The notes below the pieces were generated by a model. It was not told where the DNA came from, did not search any database, and saw only the letters and a program-made list of their open reading frames with translations. DNA of 64,000 nucleotides. Source: CBDFHJ01 sp965247635 (lineage in GTDB: Bacteria > Chloroflexota > Dehalococcoidia > Lucifugimonadales > Australimonadaceae). The stretch spans positions 806,001-870,000 of the forward strand of contig CBDFHJ010000010.1 of the NCBI GenBank assembly GCA_965247635.1, given 5' to 3'. Positions 32,858 to 41,365 of the stretch are shown in pieces (position 1 is the stretch's first letter; every line of letters starts with the position of its first letter). A program made the position numbers and the translations under genes.

Positions 32858-33775
32858 ATGATTTCGCAGTTTGGCTACCTGGGGATTGGCGTTAAGGACA
32901 CCAAGGCGTGGGAGGATTTTGCGACGAACATCCTCGGCCTCGAAATAAGCGAGAAGCTTGCCGATGGAACACTCTATCTCCGGCAGGATGAGTACCACCA
33001 CCGGTTCGTCATGGAGCCTACGGGAGAGGACGACATCAAGTACGCCGGCTGGATGGTCCCGACTGTGGACGACTACAACGAGGCCCAGGCCCGGCTTCAG
33101 GCGGCAGGCGTAACGGTGGAGGAGGGCACGCCCGAGGAGTGCGCCCACCGTAAGGTGCGGCGGTTCTTCGCCTTCGAAGACCCCAGCGGGTTGCGGATGG
33201 AGATCTTCTACGGGCTGCACGTGCTGGCCGGCCAGCCGTTCCACTCACCCCGGCCGATCAGCGGTTTCGAGGCCGGCAACTTGGGCTTTGGCCACATCGT
33301 GGTCTCGGTCAACGACGTAGAGGAGACGGAGCGGTTCTACCGGGACGTACTGGGGTTCAAGATCAGCGACTACATCGATTTCACCATGGGCGGGACGGAA
33401 ATCCGTGCCTCGTTCTTCCACGTCAACCCGCGGCACCACTCCATCGCCATCGCCGCCATTCCCGCCGCGCAACGGCTCAACCACATCATGTTGCAGGCCA
33501 AGTCCTTAGACGACGTGGGCCTGACCTACGACTTGGTAAAGTCCAAGGGTATTGAGCTCATGCTCCAGCTCGGGAAGCACAGCAACGACCAGATGGTGTC
33601 CTTCTACATGTTCACCCCGTCGAACTTCGCGGTGGAGTTTGGCTGGGGCGGCCGTGAGATTGATGACAGCGTCTGGGTTGTCCAGCGCCACAACGTCGCC
33701 AGCATCTGGGGGCACGAGTTTGGCCCCGGCATGGCACGCATGATGGGACTGGAGGCCGAAGCGCCGGCCCGCTAG
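32858..33775 (+). CDS. extradiol ring-cleavage dioxygenase (VOC, BphC-like)
   Basis: The 305 residues form two VOC modules. The C-terminal module has the 2-His-1-Glu iron site: His146 in GFGHIVV, His209 in LNHIMLQ and Glu260 in FAVEFGWGG, numbered as in 2,3-dihydroxybiphenyl 1,2-dioxygenase. It should cleave catechol-type rings next to the hydroxyls. The ATG follows AAGGAGGAG. A strong promoter lies upstream and a terminator follows. It is a paralogue of the gene at 41366-42241. The natural substrate is unknown. Confidence 0.9.
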   Translation: MISQFGYLGIGVKDTKAWEDFATNILGLEISEKLADGTLYLRQDEYHHRFVMEPTGEDDIKYAGWMVPTVDDYNEAQARLQAAGVTVEEGTPEECAHRKVRRFFAFEDPSGLRMEIFYGLHVLAGQPFHSPRPISGFEAGNLGFGHIVVSVNDVEETERFYRDVLGFKISDYIDFTMGGTEIRASFFHVNPRHHSIAIAAIPAAQRLNHIMLQAKSLDDVGLTYDLVKSKGIELMLQLGKHSNDQMVSFYMFTPSNFAVEFGWGGREIDDSVWVVQRHNVASIWGHEFGPGMARMMGLEAEAPAR

Positions 33776-33815
33776 CCAAATGGACGACCGCTCGACGCGG
33801 CAATAGAGACGACAA

Positions 33816-33851
33816 GAGGCCCTGCCCGTACTGGCGGGGCCTCTCTTCTCC
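33816..33851 (+). terminator. rho-independent terminator
   Basis: GAGGCCCTGCC and GGCGGGGCCTC pair into a hairpin followed by TCTTCTCCC, after the dioxygenase gene. The T run is interrupted. Confidence 0.65.
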
Positions 33852-33879
33852 CCTGTCACTGTCAGGCGTTGAAAAATAG

Positions 33880-34070
33880 GCTTTCGTGCTTCGACAAGCT
33901 CTCTTTGACCAGACAAGACTCTGTCACCCTGAGTCCCGATCCATCGGGACTCAGGGTCTCTCGGGAAGGGCCAGTGCCGGTGAGAGATGCTTCGTCCTTC
34001 CCCGGAAGGACTCAGCATGACAGGGGCCTAGCCCACACCTCCCCTTCGACAAGTTCAGGGCGAACGGCGC
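33880..34070. repeat. TTCGACA / CTCAGCATGACA dispersed repeat cluster
   Basis: The gene-free stretch 33776-34088 is mostly made of short palindromic repeats also seen at 39940-40280 (GTCACCCTG, CGATCCATCGGGACT, GAGAGATGCTTCG, CTCAGCATGACAGG). Confidence 0.6.
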
Positions 34071-34074
34071 GGGC

Positions 34075-34145
34075 TTGGTCAACGCCTCGTGGGCTTCGGC
34101 GACGGGGACACCGCATATAGGTCCAGGGCGCTGCCTTGGCGCATC
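34075..34145 (+). repeat. dispersed intergenic repeat, copy D (partial)
   Basis: GGGACACCGCA and GGTCCAGGG with a following CCTTGGCGC arm. It overlaps the longest possible 5' end of the MFS gene, which argues for a later start for that gene. Confidence 0.6.
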
Positions 34146-35495
34146 GACCTTTCAACAACCTTCCCGTGGAGACGACATACGCGTTCTGCAACCCCTTCCC
34201 CGAGAGACCGTCCGAGGCCGCGTTTGTACTTCGGCTGGGTGATCGTCGGCGTCATCACCCTGTCCAGCGTGGCCTCGGCGGTCCAGCTCAACCCCACCAT
34301 CAGCGTCTTTGTTGTGCCGATTACCGAGGAGTTTGACTGGGACAGGTCCGTGGTGGCGGGGGCGGTCACCATCGGGACGATCCTGGGCGGCCTGACGGCG
34401 TTGGGAGTGGGGCCGCTCACCGACCGCTTGGGCGGGCGATGGGTGTTGGGGGGTGGTTTTCTGGCCATGGGAGCCCTGCTAATAGCCCTAGGGGCCAGTA
34501 ATACGCTGTGGCAGTTCTACCTCATCATCATCACCACGAGGCTCATCCTCCAGGGAATTATCAACCTAACCAACAACGTGGTGGTGGCCAAGTGGTTCCT
34601 GGTCCAGCGAGGCCGCGCGCTAGCGATCTCCAGCCTGGGACAACGCGTGGGCATCGGCGTGATTCCCTTCGTGGCGCAGGCGTTCATCGGCGGGTTTGGA
34701 TGGCGTATGGCCATCGGCGGCCTTGGAGTGCTGGCGTGGGGGCTCACGCTCGTGCCAGTCTTCGGCTGGCTACGCCGACGGCCCGAAGACATGGGGCTTG
34801 CGCCGGACGGTGTGCCGTTGGACTCGGCCGGTGGCCAGGCCCGTGAGCGGCTTCAGTCTGTTGCCGGCGCACCTACTGAGGTCTCATTCACTCTGAGGGA
34901 AGCCCTGCGGACCCGTACCTTCTACATCCTCCTTCTCTCACTATGTGTCACCAACTTCGTGGCCACCGGCGTCAATTTCAACCTGCTCCCAGTGCTCACC
35001 GACCGCGGCCTCACGGCCACCCAGGGAGTCACCATCATCAGCGTTTGGTCCTTGGTGGGTATCCCAACGACCCTCGCGGCGGGGCTTCTAGGTGAAAAAG
35101 TGCCGCTTCGCTACCTCATGGCGCTGCTATTCGTGGGCATGGCCGTGGGGATAGTCATCCTCTCCGGCGTCGACTCACTGTGGCAAGGCTTCCTGTTTGC
35201 CGTGGTCCACGGCGCCTTTTTTGGGGCCTTAATGCTATTGCAGAACCTGATCTTCGCCAACTACTACGGCCGTGCGTCGCTGGGCGCCATCAGAGGATTC
35301 GTCACCCCCTTCCAGATGTTCAGCAATTCCTTGGGGCCCCTGGGCGCGGCGCTGGTCTTCGACACCACCGGCAGCTACACCATTATCTTCTTGGTATTCG
35401 TGGGCATGCTGGTGCTTCTGGCGCTGACAATGCTGTTCGCCACGCCGCCTGTAGGCCAGCACGTGCCGTCCGCCGAGGACGCTTCACGCTGCTGA
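34089..35495 (+). CDS. MFS transporter, OFA/monocarboxylate-like
   Basis: A 12-span major facilitator. YFGWVIVGVITL opens the first helix, GPLTDRLGGRWVLGGG is the loop 2-3 signature, and a central RRRPEDMGLAPDG loop separates the halves. The longest frame begins with GTG at 34089, but its first 45 residues come from repeat copy D, so the real start is probably near 34224 (TTG before YFGW). No clear ribosome site is seen. The substrate is unknown; relatives move organic acids. It converges with the next MFS gene. Confidence 0.85.
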   Translation: MGFGDGDTAYRSRALPWRIDLSTTFPWRRHTRSATPSPRDRPRPRLYFGWVIVGVITLSSVASAVQLNPTISVFVVPITEEFDWDRSVVAGAVTIGTILGGLTALGVGPLTDRLGGRWVLGGGFLAMGALLIALGASNTLWQFYLIIITTRLILQGIINLTNNVVVAKWFLVQRGRALAISSLGQRVGIGVIPFVAQAFIGGFGWRMAIGGLGVLAWGLTLVPVFGWLRRRPEDMGLAPDGVPLDSAGGQARERLQSVAGAPTEVSFTLREALRTRTFYILLLSLCVTNFVATGVNFNLLPVLTDRGLTATQGVTIISVWSLVGIPTTLAAGLLGEKVPLRYLMALLFVGMAVGIVILSGVDSLWQGFLFAVVHGAFFGALMLLQNLIFANYYGRASLGAIRGFVTPFQMFSNSLGPLGAALVFDTTGSYTIIFLVFVGMLVLLALTMLFATPPVGQHVPSAEDASRC

Positions 35496-35500
35496 CGAGA

Positions 35501-36934
35501 CTATGACAGCGATGGCGCTGGGGAGTATCGGGCGCCGCGGCGCGGCATCACACCCGGCGGACGGCCTGGCGCCTCGCCACGATGAGCGGGCTGAAGAGCG
35601 CCGTGGTCACGATCACGCCGACCAGTACGGCCAGGACCCACCATGGCGGAGCCAAACGCCGCGGGTACGCCCCGGTCCGCGTAGGTGACGAGGAGCGCCG
35701 CGCCTATCGCGCCGCCTAACGACTGCCCGATGTAGCGGCCCACCGCGCTGATGGCGTTGGCGGAGCCCAGCGCGTCGGGCGGCATCGAGTTGTAGATGAC
35801 CTTGTTATTCGGTGGCCCAAACAGGCTGGCCGCCGAACCCAGCATCACCACCACCACCACCACCTGCCACACCTCCGGGCCGCTGCCCAGCCGTGACGCC
35901 AGCGTCAGCCCCGCCACCATCACTACCACGCCCGTGGCCTGGATGCGCCGTGGGCTGATTCGGTCGGAGAGGTAGCCCATGAGGGGCGAGCCCCACACCT
36001 GTACGAAGTTCAACGTGATGAGGACCGACCCGGCGAACGCCAACGACCAGCCGAGTCCGCTTTGCATGTAGAAGGGGAAGAGGAAGAGAGCGGCCCCGGA
36101 AGCCATGCTGAACGTTATCAGCGCCGCGCCCGCCGAGGAGAACGCAGGCGATTTGAAGAGTCCAAGGTTGAGCACGGGAGCAGCGGACCGGCGCTCGAAA
36201 CGCACCGCCGCGAGGAACATGGCCACGGAAAACACGAGCGACCCCGCGCCCAGGAATCGCGTATCGTCTCCCCGGAGTAGCTGAGCGGAGTAGATCAGCG
36301 TGCAGATGGCTATGAGGAAGGCCAGCGCGCCCGCCCAGTCCAGTCGCCGGAGCGTAGCCAGGGCCCTGCCGGGCTGAGGAATATCGCTTCTGGCCAGCAC
36401 CGTCACCAGGACGATCTGAATAACGTATCCCACCACCACGCCCTGCACCGCGATGCGCCAACCGAAGAGCTGCCCAATGAGTCCGGCGTACAGCGGTCCG
36501 AGCAGGAGGCCCGAGGCCGCCAGTCCGTTGCGGAGGCCCAGAATGCGCCCGCGCTCCTCCCGCGGGAAGGCCCCCACCACCAGCGCTCCGATGCTGTTCA
36601 GTCCGGTGGCCCGGGCGACGCCCTGGACGAACCGCAGCGGGGTGATGTACCAGAAAACCGGCATGAACGGGATCAGCAGGATGATGGACCCCTCGGCGAT
36701 GAAGCCGATGGTGGCCACGCGCTTATGGCCCAGCAGGTCCCCTATCCGGCCCGCCGTCAGCGAGCTGCCGGCCATGCCCAGGGCGAAGGCCACCAGGATC
36801 CAGACCACCGCGGACGTGGAAACGTCGAAGTGGCGGGCGATGGTGGGCAGCAGAATGGGCCACGTGCCGTTCTCGATGGTCCCCGCCACGAAGAAGAAGC
36901 CGCCTGCCCCAAGCGCCCGCCACTTCTCCTGCAC
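35501..36934 (-). CDS. MFS transporter, DHA2-like, frameshifted near the C-terminus
   Basis: A 14-span-type major facilitator related to drug exporters of the DHA2 family: TIENGTWPILLPTIARHFDVSTS in helix 1 and GRIGDLLGHKRVATIGF in loop 2-3. The GTG at 36934 is preceded by GGAGGAG. After GVPAAFGSA the frame is lost; the neighbouring frame gives a last membrane helix (WVLAVLVGVIVTTALFSPL) and a stop at 35548-35550. One extra base near 35640-35650 explains this. As written, the last helix is replaced by charged residues. Confidence 0.8.
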   Translation of the reverse strand: MQEKWRALGAGGFFFVAGTIENGTWPILLPTIARHFDVSTSAVVWILVAFALGMAGSSLTAGRIGDLLGHKRVATIGFIAEGSIILLIPFMPVFWYITPLRFVQGVARATGLNSIGALVVGAFPREERGRILGLRNGLAASGLLLGPLYAGLIGQLFGWRIAVQGVVVGYVIQIVLVTVLARSDIPQPGRALATLRRLDWAGALAFLIAICTLIYSAQLLRGDDTRFLGAGSLVFSVAMFLAAVRFERRSAAPVLNLGLFKSPAFSSAGAALITFSMASGAALFLFPFYMQSGLGWSLAFAGSVLITLNFVQVWGSPLMGYLSDRISPRRIQATGVVVMVAGLTLASRLGSGPEVWQVVVVVVMLGSAASLFGPPNNKVIYNSMPPDALGSANAISAVGRYIGQSLGGAIGAALLVTYADRGVPAAFGSAMVGPGRTGRRDRDHGALQPAHRGEAPGRPPGVMPRRGARYSPAPSLS

Positions 36935-37053
36935 TGGGCTCCTCCAAACGCTCCGACGCACCAACCCGAAGCTGCCGCAACTTTCGCTGATACCCGTCCT
37001 TCTGGCAAGCCGGATTTTGAAATCAGACTCCCCTCAGCTGAGCGGCCGCGTCG

Positions 37054-38364
37054 TTAGCGGGTGGGGGAGAGGGGCAGCCGGGAGCGAGGCTTCAGGAGGG
37101 ACAGCAGCGGAAGGACCGCTACGCTGATGACCGCCAGCACCCAGAGGGATGCGTGGTATGAGCCGGTGTTGTCAAAGATGACCCCCATGATCAACGGCCC
37201 CATGATGCCGCCCAGCAGGCCGCTAAACTGCGTCAGCCCAATGATAGCGCCTATCGACCGCTCACCGAACGTCAGCGCGGCGATGACCGGTCGAACGGGG
37301 ACCGTGCTTCCCCAGCTGATCCCAAAGATGATGGCGAAGGGGAGTGCCTGGACCAACGTGGTGACGGGGGCCAAGGCTAGGTACACAAAGGAGAGGGACA
37401 GGGCAATGGTTACTCCGGCGAGCACGTAACGGTAGTCCATCAGGTCGACCAGCGCGCCAGCGCCCATGCGCCCTACGCCGCTGGCGACGCTCGCCAGGAG
37501 CACCGTCATGGCCGCGGCGCCGGTCGAGAGGCCCTCGCTTCTGAAGTACGCCAGCTGGTGGGTCATCATCGCGCTGGTGCCCACGAACGCCGAGGACAAG
37601 AAAAGGCTGAACACCCAGAAGTCCCGCGTCCGCAGCACCTGGCGGGCGGACAGGCCCGTCTCCGCATCCGCCGCACGCTGGGCACGCGCGCGGCCTTCCG
37701 CGGCCCCCAGTAGTTGGGGCGCTTCCTGCGGCGCGTTGTCCGGCAGGTAGCCGAACCGCTCCGGCCGGTCCCGGACCATCAGTCCCAACCCTATACCGCC
37801 CACCATTACCAACCAACCGTAGCCGAAAAGCACCGCGCGCCAGCCGAACTCCGTCACCAGCGCCGTGTTCACCACGACCAGCAACCCGCCGATCAGCGGC
37901 CCCAAGGTCGCGATTCCCATCGCCCTGCCCCGGCGCCTCACGAACCATCGGGTGATGAGGACAGCCCAAGTCACCCCGTGGGACGATGCCGCCGTTCCGA
38001 TGGAGGTGACCAGAAAGAAGGCGTAGAACATGAGCAGGTTACGGGTCTGGCTGAGGCCCATAAGCCCGACGCCGGTTACCACTGCGCCCGCGATGATAAG
38101 GATCCGAGGCCCCCAGCGGTCGACCAGCAATCCAACGACCGGCCCCAGTACGCCCGACTCCACTTGCCGCAGGGAGAAGGCGCCTGAAATGGCAGTGTAG
38201 CTCCACCCCATGGTGTGAAGGATGGGCAGGAAGAACGCTTGGAATCCCTGGAAATAGGCGCCGGCGATAAGGCCGTTGTTGAGGACGCTACCGGCGACGA
38301 GGTACCACCCGTAGAAGACCCGCCGGCGTGTGGTGGGAGGGGACGGTGTGGCGGGCTGATTCAC
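37054..38364 (-). CDS. MFS transporter, OFA/monocarboxylate-like
   Basis: The 436 residues have 12 predicted spans: VFYGWYLVAGSVLNNG in helix 1, GPVVGLLVDRWGPRILIIAG in loop 2-3, a central RDRPERFGYLPDN loop and a C-terminal half. The start is set at GTG 38364 (VNQPATPSPPTTRRRVFYGW), because the longer frame runs antisense through the small gene at 38513-38782. It is similar in plan to the 34089 transporter, probably an organic anion transporter. The substrate is unknown. Confidence 0.88.
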   Translation of the reverse strand: MNQPATPSPPTTRRRVFYGWYLVAGSVLNNGLIAGAYFQGFQAFFLPILHTMGWSYTAISGAFSLRQVESGVLGPVVGLLVDRWGPRILIIAGAVVTGVGLMGLSQTRNLLMFYAFFLVTSIGTAASSHGVTWAVLITRWFVRRRGRAMGIATLGPLIGGLLVVVNTALVTEFGWRAVLFGYGWLVMVGGIGLGLMVRDRPERFGYLPDNAPQEAPQLLGAAEGRARAQRAADAETGLSARQVLRTRDFWVFSLFLSSAFVGTSAMMTHQLAYFRSEGLSTGAAAMTVLLASVASGVGRMGAGALVDLMDYRYVLAGVTIALSLSFVYLALAPVTTLVQALPFAIIFGISWGSTVPVRPVIAALTFGERSIGAIIGLTQFSGLLGGIMGPLIMGVIFDNTGSYHASLWVLAVISVAVLPLLSLLKPRSRLPLSPTR

Positions 38365-38442
38365 GCGGTGCTCCGCGGCTATTCTAGCAGGGACTAACGG
38401 CGGACGTAGGCATGGTGCTTGGCCGGAGGCGCCCCCTACGGG

Positions 38443-38471
38443 CTGACGCGGCGGCGCGTATTCGCTAGAAT
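38443..38471 (+). promoter_or_regulatory. promoter of small gene at 38513
   Basis: CTGACG (38443-38448), 17 bases, TAGAAT (38466-38471), about 42 bases before the ATG. Confidence 0.5.
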
Positions 38472-38512
38472 GGACCGCAGCATCCGGCACCTCTACCGAT
38501 GGGAGGACGGCT

Positions 38513-38782
38513 ATGTTGCCAGGACACCCTAGCCAGCAGCAAGAGTTTGCGGAAGCGCAGATGAAGTACCGACGGGAGACACCCCCGCCGGGGTTCCTTC
38601 CAGAGGCGTTCATTGAGATGTTCTTCGCGAGGGGACTGGGCTTCGTGACGCGGACGGCGTGGCGGATGTTGCGGGTCACGGTCCGCCTGGTGCTGTACCC
38701 GTGGAGGGACCAGATCCGCGCTTTTGTCGCGGACATAAACCCCCAGCAGCAGCCCGAGGAGAACAAACCCAAACCGCGCTAG
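38513..38782 (+). CDS. small hypothetical protein
   Basis: An 89-residue protein not recognised. It is Gln-rich at the start, then has an amphipathic stretch (FLPEAFIEMFFARGLGFVTRTAWRML) and an RLVLYPWRDQIRAFV segment that could bind the membrane surface. The end is hydrophilic. The ATG follows GGGAGGACGG, and a fair promoter precedes it, so it is probably real. It is followed by a repeat cluster. Confidence 0.6.
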   Translation: MLPGHPSQQQEFAEAQMKYRRETPPPGFLPEAFIEMFFARGLGFVTRTAWRMLRVTVRLVLYPWRDQIRAFVADINPQQQPEENKPKPR

Positions 38783-38837
38783 TATCCTGAGTTACTAATC
38801 GTTCAATAAATGTGGTGAAAGTTGCAGAGCCCTGTTC

Positions 38838-38945
38838 ATGGTTCGACAGGCTCACCACGAACGGGGATAATCCGCTCGTCCTGTCCGATGATGCTTCGCT
38901 CATCGAGACTCCTGACGAAGTCGGAGAGCTTGTCGAAGGATGAGC
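38838..38945. repeat. TTCGACA-type dispersed repeat
   Basis: GGTTCGACAGGCTCACCACG, CGATGATGCTTCGCTCATCG and GAGCTTGTCGAAGGATGAG recur elsewhere (39955, 40060, 59440). Palindromic and non-coding. Confidence 0.6.
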
Positions 38946-39044
38946 GGATTATGGAATGGTTTCCTGACCCCCTGCACGACCCAACGTCCGGGTCCCCGTA
39001 ACGCGTCCCGTCAGGCCGGTTGACGTCCGTCCAGAAGGAGTGCG

Positions 39045-39920
39045 GTGCGATACGGCGTGATCTACCCTCAGATCGAGCTCGGGCCGGACCCGGGCGCGGT
39101 TCGAGCCTACGCGGAGGCAGCCGAGGAGCTGGGCTACGACCACCTGGTCGCCTTTGACCACGTCCTAGGCGTCGACGTTGCAAACCGTCCTGAGTGGTCC
39201 GGCCCTTACACGCGGGAGCACCTTTTCCACGAGCCGTTGGTCCTCTTCGGCTACCTGGCGGCGGTGACCCAGCGGCTGGAGTTGGTGACGGGGATCATCA
39301 TCTTGCCCCAACGGCAGACCACGCTGGTGGCGAAACAGGCGGCGGAAGTTGACGTGCTGAGTGGTGGCCGCCTTCGTCTGGGTGTTGCCGTTGGCTGGAA
39401 CGCCGTCGAGTTCGAAGCGCTGGGCGAGGACTTTCACAACCGGGGGCGGCGCATCGAGGAGCAGGTTGCCGTGCTGCGGGCCCTCCTGAGCCAGGAGGTG
39501 GTCAACTTCGAGGGGGAGTGGCACCGGATTACCGCAGCTGGGCTGAATCCCATGCCCGTGCAGCGGCCTATCCCCATCTGGTTTGGAGGCGGGAGGATCG
39601 AAAAGGTTATACGGCGGATCGCCGCCTTGGGCGACGGTTGGTTCCCTCAAGTGAGGCCGGACGAGGCCGGAGAGCAAGCGTTGGAGCAGTTCCGTCAGTA
39701 CGTCCGAGAGGCGGGCAGGGACCCGGCGAGCATCGGTATCCAGACCTCGGTCTCACTGCGTACGGGGCAAACGGCGCTGACGGTGGCGGTCCAGCAGGCG
39801 CAAGCATGGGAGGCTATGGGCGTTAGCCACGTGAGCGTCAACACCATGGGCGCGGGCTTTCGCTCCGTGGATGAGCACATCGCGGCCATTCATGGCTTTA
39901 GGGACGCGCTCGCTTTCTAG
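39045..39920 (+). CDS. LLM-class F420-dependent oxidoreductase
   Basis: The 291 residues form a luciferase-like barrel. MRYGVIYPQIELGPDPGAV, DHLVAFDHVLG, LELVTGIIILPQRQT, LAKQAAEVDVLSGGRLRLGVAVGWN and IPIWFGGG are typical of the F420-dependent LLM group found in actinobacteria and Chloroflexota. The reaction is unknown; related enzymes reduce or oxygenate organic substrates. The start is GTG at 39045 with GAAGGAG upstream. Confidence 0.9.
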   Translation: MRYGVIYPQIELGPDPGAVRAYAEAAEELGYDHLVAFDHVLGVDVANRPEWSGPYTREHLFHEPLVLFGYLAAVTQRLELVTGIIILPQRQTTLVAKQAAEVDVLSGGRLRLGVAVGWNAVEFEALGEDFHNRGRRIEEQVAVLRALLSQEVVNFEGEWHRITAAGLNPMPVQRPIPIWFGGGRIEKVIRRIAALGDGWFPQVRPDEAGEQALEQFRQYVREAGRDPASIGIQTSVSLRTGQTALTVAVQQAQAWEAMGVSHVSVNTMGAGFRSVDEHIAAIHGFRDALAF

Positions 39921-39939
39921 CTTACCTTCGGCACGGCCA

Positions 39940-40335
39940 CGAACGGAGCCCGTTCGTGGTTCGACAGGCTCAGCTTACCGGACTCCTATAGGATCGATCC
40001 GAAGGGCTCTGGACTCCTTCGGAGAGCTCACTATGACCAGATAAGACCTTGTCACCCTGTCCGATGATGCTCTGCTCATCGGACTCTCGATAGCCCCGAC
40101 TTGTCGGAGCGTATCGGAGAGCGGAGCGAAGGGTCTCTCGGGAAGGGCCGGTGAGAGATGCTTCGCCCCGATAAATCGGGACTCAGCATGACAGGGGGCC
40201 TCGCCCTGCCCGTTCGCCCTGTCCTCCGACAGGTCGGAGAGACTCCTGACGAAGTCGGAGAGCTTGCCGAAGGACGAATCCCCGGCCCTCAGTGCTTGGG
40301 GTCTGGGGGCGCGGCGAGCGGCCCCTAGCAAGTAA
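39940..40335. repeat. dispersed repeat cluster
   Basis: The gene-free stretch 39921-40395 contains several palindromic words shared with 33880-34070 and 59400-59480, ending in GGCGCGGCGAGCGGCCCC at 40307-40325, the end motif of the larger repeat family. Confidence 0.6.
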
Positions 40336-40395
40336 AAAGAAAGAAGGGGGCATTTTGCCCCCTTCTTCCACTGGCCTCTGGGACTATGCTCGACG

Positions 40396-40677
40396 TTACG
40401 CCGGCGTGGCCGCCAGCTCGTCCACCAACTGGGTCTTCACGCCACGGAGGACACGCAACGATGGGTAGAAGTCACCCTCGCCGGCCTCGCTACGGTCGTA
40501 CACCTTTCGGTCGTTGATGTAGACCTCGAAGCGTCCGTCCCCTACAGGGGTCAGCGCGATGCTCGTCTCTCGGACGTTTCCGTCACACACTTCAGCCGCC
40601 AGACCGGCGGCCTTCCAGAAGTACCCTCAAGATACGCAGTACTTGATTTCCAGGCGGACCTTTCCCTCGCTAGCCAT
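40396..40677 (-). CDS. SelW-like selenoprotein (CxxU), TGA decoded as selenocysteine
   Basis: The ATG at 40675-40677, preceded by GGGAGGT, reads MASEGKVRLEIKYCVS, then TGA (40627-40629), then GYFWKAAGLAAEVCDG and on to the TAA at 40396. The 93-residue product is a Rdx / SelW-type protein: beta strand, C-x-x-U redox motif, then an alpha helix, as in the thioredoxin-like SelT/SelW/SelH family. In this family the TGA takes the place of the second cysteine. A bacterial SECIS hairpin starts five bases after the TGA. Without readthrough only 16 residues are made; an annotation stopping at TGA would give just the 65-residue tail from 40590. selA is in the same window. Confidence 0.9.
40589..40622 (-). 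promoter_or_regulatory. bacterial SECIS element
   Basis: On the minus strand GCCGCC and GGCGGC pair around the loop GGTCT, with an outer ACTTC/GAAGT pairing. The loop sequence matches the GGUCU apical loop of E. coli fdhF and lies about 22 bases after the TGA, within the range used by SelB. Confidence 0.82.
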
Positions 40678-40837
40678 ATACTGACCTCCCTTGAAGCGCT
40701 ATTGCTGTGGGCTCGGGGCCCACGCGGCCTTCACCTAGCGTTCGCGCAACACCATAGCACAAAGGAGATGAGGGGGGCTACTGCCCTTATGCCGCGAGCC
40801 TAAACACGCGACGACCTCCACCCATTCAAGCGCCCTT

Positions 40838-41015
40838 CTAGCAAGCTGATGAAAAAAGGGGAGTGCCCTCCGAAGGAGTCCGGAGTCCTTCGGACCGACT
40901 CGTCGGGGCCGGGAGTCTGATCCCGACGTGTCGGGACTCAGACATAAATTCCTCCCCCTCCTGGCTAGGAGGGGGTAAAGGGGGATGGTCGAAAGGGTTT
41001 TCAGCGCTCTGTTAG
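40838..41015. mobile_element. MITE-like element, copy 1 (178 bp)
   Basis: Ends CTAGCAAGCTGATGAAAA and, in inverse orientation, CTAACAGAGCGCTGAAAACC. The core is GGGGAGTGC, CCTCCTGGCTAGGAGGGGG and GGGGGATGGTCGAAAGGG. A second copy with the same ends and core is at 60852-60997. No coding capacity. Confidence 0.7.
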
Positions 41016-41035
41016 GGCGTTCCGTCACTGATGTG

Positions 41036-41245
41036 GGGACTGGGGGCGCGGCGAGCACCCCCTAGCAAGTTAAAGGCTTGCCCCAGCCCTAAAGTTATTT
41101 TACCCACCCGGCCCGCCCCGCCGCGCTGGCTCGCTGGACGAGGCGTCTCGGCGTGGGCTTAGACGCGCCACGTTGATGGTCTGGCACAGGGACACCGCAA
41201 ATGGGTCCAGGGGAAACCCTGGCGGCGAGCGGCCCCCAGTAGTAG
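41036..41245 (+). repeat. dispersed intergenic repeat, copy E
   Basis: GGGGCGCGGCGAGC, CTAGCAAGTTAAAGG, TTATTTTACCCACCCGGCCC, GGACGAGGCGTCTCGG, GGGACACCGCA, GGTCCAGGG and a final GGCGGCGAGCGGCC. Together with the MITE it accounts for most of the gene-free 40678-41365. It reads toward the second extradiol dioxygenase gene; a TATACT at 41293-41298 follows. Confidence 0.7.
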
Positions 41246-41365
41246 AGGAGGTCCGTTGGCCTTCAGAGCGATTCACTTTTTCTAGGCTGGAGTATACTGC
41301 CGCTAGGTTCGTGGGCTGACCCTCGCGGGTCGGCCAAGGGCCTAGGCTATTAAAGGAGGAGCGTT

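Noticed and set aside
34089..34223. Extra N-terminal 45 residues of the MFS transporter
   Set aside because: They are a translation of dispersed repeat copy D and lack a ribosome site; the transporter fold begins at YFGW.
40396..40590. Separate 64-residue protein after the TGA
   Set aside because: The upstream 33 codons are in frame, have a ribosome site and the C-x-x motif, and a SECIS follows the TGA. It is the C-terminal part of a selenoprotein.
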